From: Prado023 sp963798745
GTDB taxonomy: Bacteria > Actinomycetota > Actinomycetes > S36-B12 > CAIYMF01
Direction of reading: 5' to 3'
NCBI GenBank assembly: GCA_963798745.1
Contig: CAWCUF010000006.1
Location: 186,001 to 250,000, forward strand
DNA: 64,000 bases
Position numbers and translations under genes: made by a program. Under the pieces are notes generated by a model. It saw only the letters and a list, made by a program, of their open reading frames with translations. It was not told the DNA's origin and searched no databases. Shown in pieces: positions 60,127-64,000 of the stretch; position 1 is the stretch's first letter; every line of letters begins with the position of its first letter.

Positions 60127-60448
60127 CCCCGCCGATCCGACCCGCGCCGTCGACCCGCGCGAACAGAATTGTCGAAAGCGGACACCGGCTGGCCGCCCGC
60201 GGGCACAGGTGTCCGGATCAAGCAACTCCCCGGCGGCGTGTCCCGACGCGGCGGTGCAGCGGCGGCTCGCCGCGGGCGTCAAGCGCGCTCGGCTCCCCGG
60301 CGCCAGGCCCGGGGATGCAGTGCGCCCCCCGCCTGCCGTGGTGGGCTGACGAGGGGCTGACCCGATGGACCGCTAGATGGGCGGTGTCACTGGGCTGGGA
60401 CCATCATCGCGCGTCGAAGGTCCCGACGCCCACTCGGAGCGCTTTCCG
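60127..60448. other. intergenic region, no gene recognised
   Basis: No frame on either strand gives a recognisable protein with a plausible start. No RNA gene is seen. The region lies downstream of both the CrtA-like gene and the convergent small membrane-protein gene, so terminators may be present, but no clear hairpin with a T tract was found. Confidence 0.35.
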
Positions 60449-60610
60449 CTACAGGGCCAGGACGACGATCAGACCGAGGACCAACCAGAAGGGCATCACC
60501 AGGAGCAGGCCGAACAGGATGCCACGGACTGCAAGACCCTCCCGCGGTGCTGGGAACCCCCGCGAGTCCAGGGCCCGGCGCGGCGGGGTGAAGACTGGGG
60601 CGCTGATCAC
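60449..60610 (-). CDS. small single-pass membrane protein
   Basis: A 53-residue frame starting at GTG 60610 (an ATG two codons earlier is possible). It has GGAGG eight bases upstream, a strong ribosome-binding site. The product begins VISAPVFTPPRRALDSRGFP and ends in one hydrophobic helix, ILFGLLLVMPFWLVLGLIVV. Basic residues precede the helix, so the N-terminus should stay in the cytoplasm. No family is recognised. The clean helix, the ribosome-binding site and the stop right after the helix favour a real gene. Confidence 0.5.
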   Translation of the reverse strand: MISAPVFTPPRRALDSRGFPAPREGLAVRGILFGLLLVMPFWLVLGLIVVLAL

Positions 60611-60781
60611 CCTCATCACCTCCGGTCGCGGTCTGAGTTCGTTGCTCCAGTGTCACACCACTGTCGACTGCACGCAGGGGGACTTTGGTCACGCACATGT
60701 CGCAGTTGCGTAGAAGCCGGGTCCCAACCGGCCACTGGACAGACGCCGAGAAGGACATCCGCGCCCAGCATCAGCCCCGGT

Positions 60782-61711
60782 TCACCGCGCGATCGCCCCA
60801 CCCGGGGTGACATCGGCCTCGCCCTGCAACGCAGCCTTGAAGCTCGACGTGGCCTGCAGCGCCACGATGTCGGCCGGCATCTCGATACCCGCGGCATCCA
60901 ATGCGCGTTTGGCCTCGATGATCGCGGCGCCGAGCACCCGCGTCCCGTCGAGTTGGCGCGATGAGCACCAGATCCGCACCTCGATGTCCACGGTCGAGAC
61001 CCCCAGAGCCACGACCAGCGCCTCCGGCCTCGGCCGGTCATCGACGTCCTCGACACCCCGCATCGCCGCAGTGAGGACCTCGACGGCCTGCGCTGCGTCG
61101 TTCTCGTAGGCGATGCCCACGGTGAAGTCCAGCCGGCGTGTCGGGTAATGGGTCGGTATGACCAGCACGGACTTGTACACGTCGCGGTTGGGGATCAGGA
61201 CGAGCTCACCGGTGAAGGTGACCAGACGGGTCTCCCGCACGGTGATCGCCTCCACCGTGCCTTCCTGATCTGCCACGTGGATCTGGTCCCCGGACCGGAA
61301 CGGCTGGCGCAACAACAGCAGCACCCCGGACAGGGTGTTCTCCAGGATGTCGCGGAAGGCGAACCCGACTGCGACGGAGAAGAAGCCCAAGGAGGCCAAG
61401 ATGTCCACGGGCTTCACGGACGGGAACGCCACCGCAGCGGCCGCCAGCACCGACAGTCCCAGGAGCAGCCAGCCGGACAGCTTGCTCATCACGACCGCGA
61501 AGCTCGGCGACTTGGTCCGCGACCACCAGGCCCGCAGCACGATCCGCAGCAGACGTGAGAGCACCCATCCCACGACCACGACGCCCAGGGCCAGCCCGAG
61601 CCGCGGACCCGCAGCGATGACTGACTGGCCCATCGAGCGCACGGAGTCCACGACCTCGTCGACGGTCGGCTCCTCGGGGTCGACCGCCAGCACCAAGCCC
61701 GCGTGCATCAT
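60782..61711 (-). CDS. mechanosensitive ion channel, MscS family
   Basis: A 309-residue MscS-type channel that opens under membrane tension and releases solutes on osmotic down-shock. Three or four membrane helices are present. The pore helix is SLGFFSVAVGFAFRDILENT followed by LSGVLLLLRQPFRSGDQI, and the beta domain has VEAITVRETRLVTFTGELVL and IPNRDVYKS. The C-terminal vestibule domain is complete. The ATG pair at 61711 has AGGAGG four bases upstream. It lies 34 bases downstream of the VOC gene on the same strand. Confidence 0.92.
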   Translation of the reverse strand: MMHAGLVLAVDPEEPTVDEVVDSVRSMGQSVIAAGPRLGLALGVVVVGWVLSRLLRIVLRAWWSRTKSPSFAVVMSKLSGWLLLGLSVLAAAAVAFPSVKPVDILASLGFFSVAVGFAFRDILENTLSGVLLLLRQPFRSGDQIHVADQEGTVEAITVRETRLVTFTGELVLIPNRDVYKSVLVIPTHYPTRRLDFTVGIAYENDAAQAVEVLTAAMRGVEDVDDRPRPEALVVALGVSTVDIEVRIWCSSRQLDGTRVLGAAIIEAKRALDAAGIEMPADIVALQATSSFKAALQGEADVTPGGAIAR

Positions 61712-61745
61712 CGCTCCTCCTGGCCGCTCGCTGAGCCCGTCGGCA

Positions 61746-62150
61746 CTACCGGCTGCGCGCGGACAGGACGCAGAACTCGTTGCCCTCCGGGTCGGCGAGA
61801 ACGGTCCAGGTCACGTCGTCGGGCTGGCCCACGTCGACTGGGGTCGCACCCCGCGCGATCAGCTCCGCGACCTGTGCCTCGCGATCCTGCGAGGAGTGCG
61901 GGGCCAGGTCGATGTGCAGGCGGTTCTTGACGGTCTTGCCCTCAGGGACCGGGACGAACACGAGCCCCTGTGGCTGCTCGCGCCACAGCGTCGGGTCGGT
62001 GATCTCCTCGACCGAGGCCCCCTTCGGGATCACGGCAACCTCGTCGTCGGACTCGTAGACGATCCGGTAGTCCAACGTCTGGGCCCACCACCTCGCCTGT
62101 GCGGCGATGTCCAGGGCGTCGATCACGACCGAGTACCAGCGCAGAGCCAT
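61746..62150 (-). CDS. VOC superfamily protein (glyoxalase/bleomycin-resistance type)
   Basis: A 134-residue protein with two beta-alpha-beta-beta-beta VOC modules: LRWYSVVIDALDIAAQARWW and RLHIDLAPHSSQDREAQVAE, ending VLADPEGNEFCVLSARSR. Metal-ligand positions (His, Glu) are partly conserved. Such proteins bind or convert small molecules; the substrate is not visible. It is divergent from cruF, with about 100 bases between them. Confidence 0.83.
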   Translation of the reverse strand: MALRWYSVVIDALDIAAQARWWAQTLDYRIVYESDDEVAVIPKGASVEEITDPTLWREQPQGLVFVPVPEGKTVKNRLHIDLAPHSSQDREAQVAELIARGATPVDVGQPDDVTWTVLADPEGNEFCVLSARSR

Positions 62151-62236
62151 GGCCGGAGCCTACCGACCGCGACCGACACGCGGGCTGTGGACGACGGCTG
62201 GATCAGGGCTCGTCGGCCGGCCACGTCGGCTCCCTC

Positions 62237-62242
62237 TAGACT
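62237..62242 (+). promoter_or_regulatory. candidate -10 box of cruF (near-leaderless)
   Basis: TAGACT (TANNNT) ends six bases before the GTG at 62249. No Shine-Dalgarno sequence of normal strength precedes that codon. The arrangement matches the other leaderless-type starts in this window. Confidence 0.4.
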
Positions 62243-62248
62243 CGGTGG

Positions 62249-63151
62249 GTGCTCGACGGCATCGATCCAGTGACTCCCCGGCGGGCGGGCGTGCGCCGGT
62301 TGCGTGCACTGCCCTGGATCCTCGGCGCGGCCGGGGTGCTGTCCCAGATCGTGTGGGTGCTGCTGCCCGAGGACCTGCGCGATGCGGCCACGATCACCTC
62401 CGTGCTGCTGATGGCATCAGCAGCAGCCATGCACGCCACCCTGCATCGCGGCCCCGGCTGGGCCGCCCGGTTGTTCGGGGCGACCGCCGGGATCGGCCTG
62501 GCGGTCGAGGCGCTGGGTACGGCCACGGGGTTCCCGTTCGGCGCCTACCGGTATGGGCCACGGCTGGGGCCGATGCTGCTCGATGTGCCGCTGCTGATCC
62601 CGCTGGCCTGGTGCATGGCGGCCTACCCGATGCTGCTGCTCGCCCGGCGGCTGGGACGCAGCCGCACCCAGGTCGTGCTCATCGGCGCCTGGACACTCAC
62701 TGCCTGGGATCTGTTCCTGGACCCGCAGATGGTCGGTGAGGGGCATTGGGCGTTCGCGAACCCGACGCCGGCGCTGCCCGGGTCCCCGGGGATCCCGCTG
62801 ACCAACTACGCCGGCTGGTTCGCCACCGGACTGCTGATCTTCTGGGTGCTGGACCACCTGCCCCGGACTCCGGCTGATGACCGGATGCCGCACCTGCTCA
62901 TGGGGTGGATCTATTTCTCGAACGTGATGGCCGCGGCTGTGTTCTTCGGGCGGCCGCTGGTCGCTGCATGGGGGGCGCTCGCGATGGGGCTGACCGTGCT
63001 GCCGTGGGCTCGTCTGATCGCGCGGGATGCGCGCACCGCACCGCGGACCGGGTCGCCGGTGACCGAGCCCCCCAGCGTGGGGGAGATCAGGACTCCCGAG
63101 CACCGGAGCGCCGACCATCCGAGCGCCGAGCACCCTGCCGAGCGCCGATGA
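62249..63151 (+). CDS. cruF: carotenoid biosynthesis protein (CruF-type 1',2'-hydratase)
   Basis: A 300-residue integral membrane protein with about eight helices of the CruF/DUF422 family, which hydrates the 1',2' double bond of gamma-carotene, lycopene or bacterioruberin precursors. Diagnostic blocks are TGFPFGAYRYGPRLGPMLLD, VPLLIPLAWCMAAYPMLLLA, TAWDLFLDPQMVGEGHWAF and IPLTNYAGWFATGLLIF. The C-terminal 35 residues are a hydrophilic His/Ser/Glu-rich tail (AEHPAERR). Its stop overlaps the start of the next gene as ATGA, the usual cruF-cruG pairing. The GTG start is inferred from the upstream -10 box. Confidence 0.87.
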   Translation: MLDGIDPVTPRRAGVRRLRALPWILGAAGVLSQIVWVLLPEDLRDAATITSVLLMASAAAMHATLHRGPGWAARLFGATAGIGLAVEALGTATGFPFGAYRYGPRLGPMLLDVPLLIPLAWCMAAYPMLLLARRLGRSRTQVVLIGAWTLTAWDLFLDPQMVGEGHWAFANPTPALPGSPGIPLTNYAGWFATGLLIFWVLDHLPRTPADDRMPHLLMGWIYFSNVMAAAVFFGRPLVAAWGALAMGLTVLPWARLIARDARTAPRTGSPVTEPPSVGEIRTPEHRSADHPSAEHPAERR

Positions 63152-64000
63152 GGCCGGCTCAACGCGCCGTGGCCACCGCCGCGGCGCTGGCCGCAGCGCT
63201 GACCGCGCACACCGCGTGGAACGTCCGGCACCTGCGACCCGCCCCTCGGCCTGCCCCCGGTGACCCGGCGGGGACGACCCGGGTCACCGTGCTGCTCCCC
63301 GCCCGGGATGAGGCGGCCCGGATCGGGCCCTGCCTGAGCGGGCTGCGCGCCCAGCGGCACCCCGGGCTGCGGGTGCTGATCCTCGACGACGGATCCTGCG
63401 ACGGGACCGCCGAGGTGGTGGCGCGCCACGTCGGGGCGGATCCCCGGTTCGACCTCATCGCCGGTGGGCACGAGCCGCCGCCGCCCGGCTGGCTGGGCAA
63501 GCCGTGGGCCTGCCAGCGCCTGGCCGTCGCCGCCCTGGCCGACGCCCCCCTGGCCGACGCCGCCCTGGCCGACCTGGCCGACCCTGCCCTGGCCGGCGCC
63601 GGCGAGGCCGCGGACCGGGCCCCGGAGCTGTTCGTCTTCCTCGATGCCGACGTGGTCCTGGCCCCCGACGCCGTGACCCGGATCGCCGCTCTGATGGCCC
63701 ATTCCGGCCTGGACCTGGCCAGCCCCTACCCGCGCCAGCAGGTCGGCACCGCTGCGGAGCGGCTCGTGCAGCCGCTGCTCCAGTGGTCGTGGCTCACGAC
63801 ACTGCCGCTGCGCGTGGCCGAGGGGTCGCCACGCCCGTCACTGACTGCGGCGAACGGCCAGATCCTGGTCATCCGGCCCGAGGTGCACCAACGGATCGGC
63901 GGGCATGGTGCGGTGCGCCACGAGGTGCTCGAGGACATCGCCCTGGCCCGCGCGGTGAAGGCCACCGGCGGGCGGGCCAACGTGACCGACGGCACCGACC
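63148..64000 (+). CDS. GT2 glycosyltransferase, CruG-like (partial, runs off window)
   Basis: The first 284 codons of a family-2 glycosyltransferase. An N-terminal hydrophobic helix (AVATAAALAAALTAHTAW) is followed by the nucleotide-sugar domain with TVLLPARDEAARI, LILDDGSCDGTAEV, the DxD motif FVFLDADVVL and the acceptor-side acidic motif EVLEDIALARAVK. In carotenoid clusters the partner of CruF is the 2'-O-glycosyltransferase CruG, and this is the likely role. An unusual Leu-Ala-Asp repeat interrupts the domain at about residues 125-151. It is translationally coupled to cruF. The end of the gene lies outside the window. Confidence 0.8.
   Translation, partial: MRPAQRAVATAAALAAALTAHTAWNVRHLRPAPRPAPGDPAGTTRVTVLLPARDEAARIGPCLSGLRAQRHPGLRVLILDDGSCDGTAEVVARHVGADPRFDLIAGGHEPPPPGWLGKPWACQRLAVAALADAPLADAALADLADPALAGAGEAADRAPELFVFLDADVVLAPDAVTRIAALMAHSGLDLASPYPRQQVGTAAERLVQPLLQWSWLTTLPLRVAEGSPRPSLTAANGQILVIRPEVHQRIGGHGAVRHEVLEDIALARAVKATGGRANVTDGTD
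63520..63600 (+). repeat. in-frame 15-bp minisatellite in the glycosyltransferase gene
   Basis: Six degenerate copies of CTGGCCGACGCCGCC (one shortened to 9 bp, the last to 12 bp) follow each other without a gap. They encode repeats such as LADAPLADAALADLADPALA. All unit lengths are multiples of three, so copy-number changes keep the frame. The repeat sits between the two conserved parts of the nucleotide-sugar domain. Confidence 0.75.

Noticed and set aside
1..64000. CRISPR arrays, insertion sequences, prophage genes, rRNA or tRNA genes
   Set aside because: Looked for on both strands; no spaced direct-repeat arrays, transposase or integrase motifs, or cloverleaf-capable segments were found by eye.

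Overview
ORGANISM. The window is high-GC DNA from an actinomycete. The evidence is a complete division and cell-wall (dcw) cluster with sepF, yggT and divIVA but no ftsA, a DNPR motif in MurE (meso-diaminopimelate peptidoglycan), MraZ of 143 residues, DUF3040, DUF6504 and SAV_6107-type HEPN proteins, a TCGAAC-N4-GTTCGA LexA box, and several promoters that look leaderless. The order and genus cannot be fixed from this sequence. LEFT ARM (1-24.8 kb). The 3' end of ileS is followed by an accessory cell-surface block. It has one short and two long (529 aa) Stealth-type sugar-phosphate transferases, with a PAPS-type sulfotransferase on the opposite strand between the two long ones. Next come a DUF2786/HExxH protein, an ICMT-like methyltransferase, an ANT(6)-like adenylyltransferase, and a zone where intact genes (CPBP protease, esterase, SRPBCC protein, DUF7010 protein, CsbD, Phd antitoxin, Ca/Na exchanger) alternate with broken ones. 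The broken genes are LuxR/MalT-type, a membrane protein, MarR, a DUF6544-like protein, GNAT, XRE, an unknown protein and a SAM methyltransferase. Inside this zone is an intact pair, a HAD/trehalose-6-phosphate phosphatase fusion followed by a GH65 glycoside phosphorylase. Together these have the domain order of mycobacterial OtsB1, split into two overlapping genes. CENTRE (24.9-43.9 kb, minus strand). In transcription order: mraZ, a tandem-hairpin RNA of mraW-motif type, rsmH, ftsL, ftsI, murE, murF, mraY, murD, ftsW, murG, murC, ftsQ, two strong hairpins, ftsZ, pgeF, yggS, sepF, yggT, divIVA. Most junctions from rsmH to ftsQ are 1- or 4-nt stop/start overlaps, so this is one translationally coupled operon that makes lipid II and the septal synthase. 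ftsZ has its own leader and begins a second unit. A candidate MraZ operator, three TGGNG boxes at 10-bp spacing, lies upstream of mraZ. RIGHT ARM (44-64 kb). A NhaP antiporter remnant and a MaoC protein come first. Then a moxR-DUF58-transglutaminase operon (the last gene frameshifted), an esterase, and a trehalose PTS gene fused by deletion to a phosphotrehalase fragment and broken by frameshifts. Then comes an SOS-controlled translesion cassette (DUF6504, HEPN, dnaE2, dinB, perhaps DUF3040) with a readable -35, -10 and LexA box. Divergent from it is a CrtA-like monooxygenase. The window ends with MscS, a VOC protein and the start of a carotenoid pair, cruF and a cruG-like glycosyltransferase cut by the window edge. 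HOW IT FITS TOGETHER. The core is envelope synthesis and division. Around it are envelope-decoration genes (Stealth, sulfotransferase), a trehalose/alpha-glucoside module with a second degraded trehalose route, a mutagenic repair cassette and carotenoid genes. Many short frameshifts and deletions affect accessory genes, so read-level checking of indels is worthwhile.
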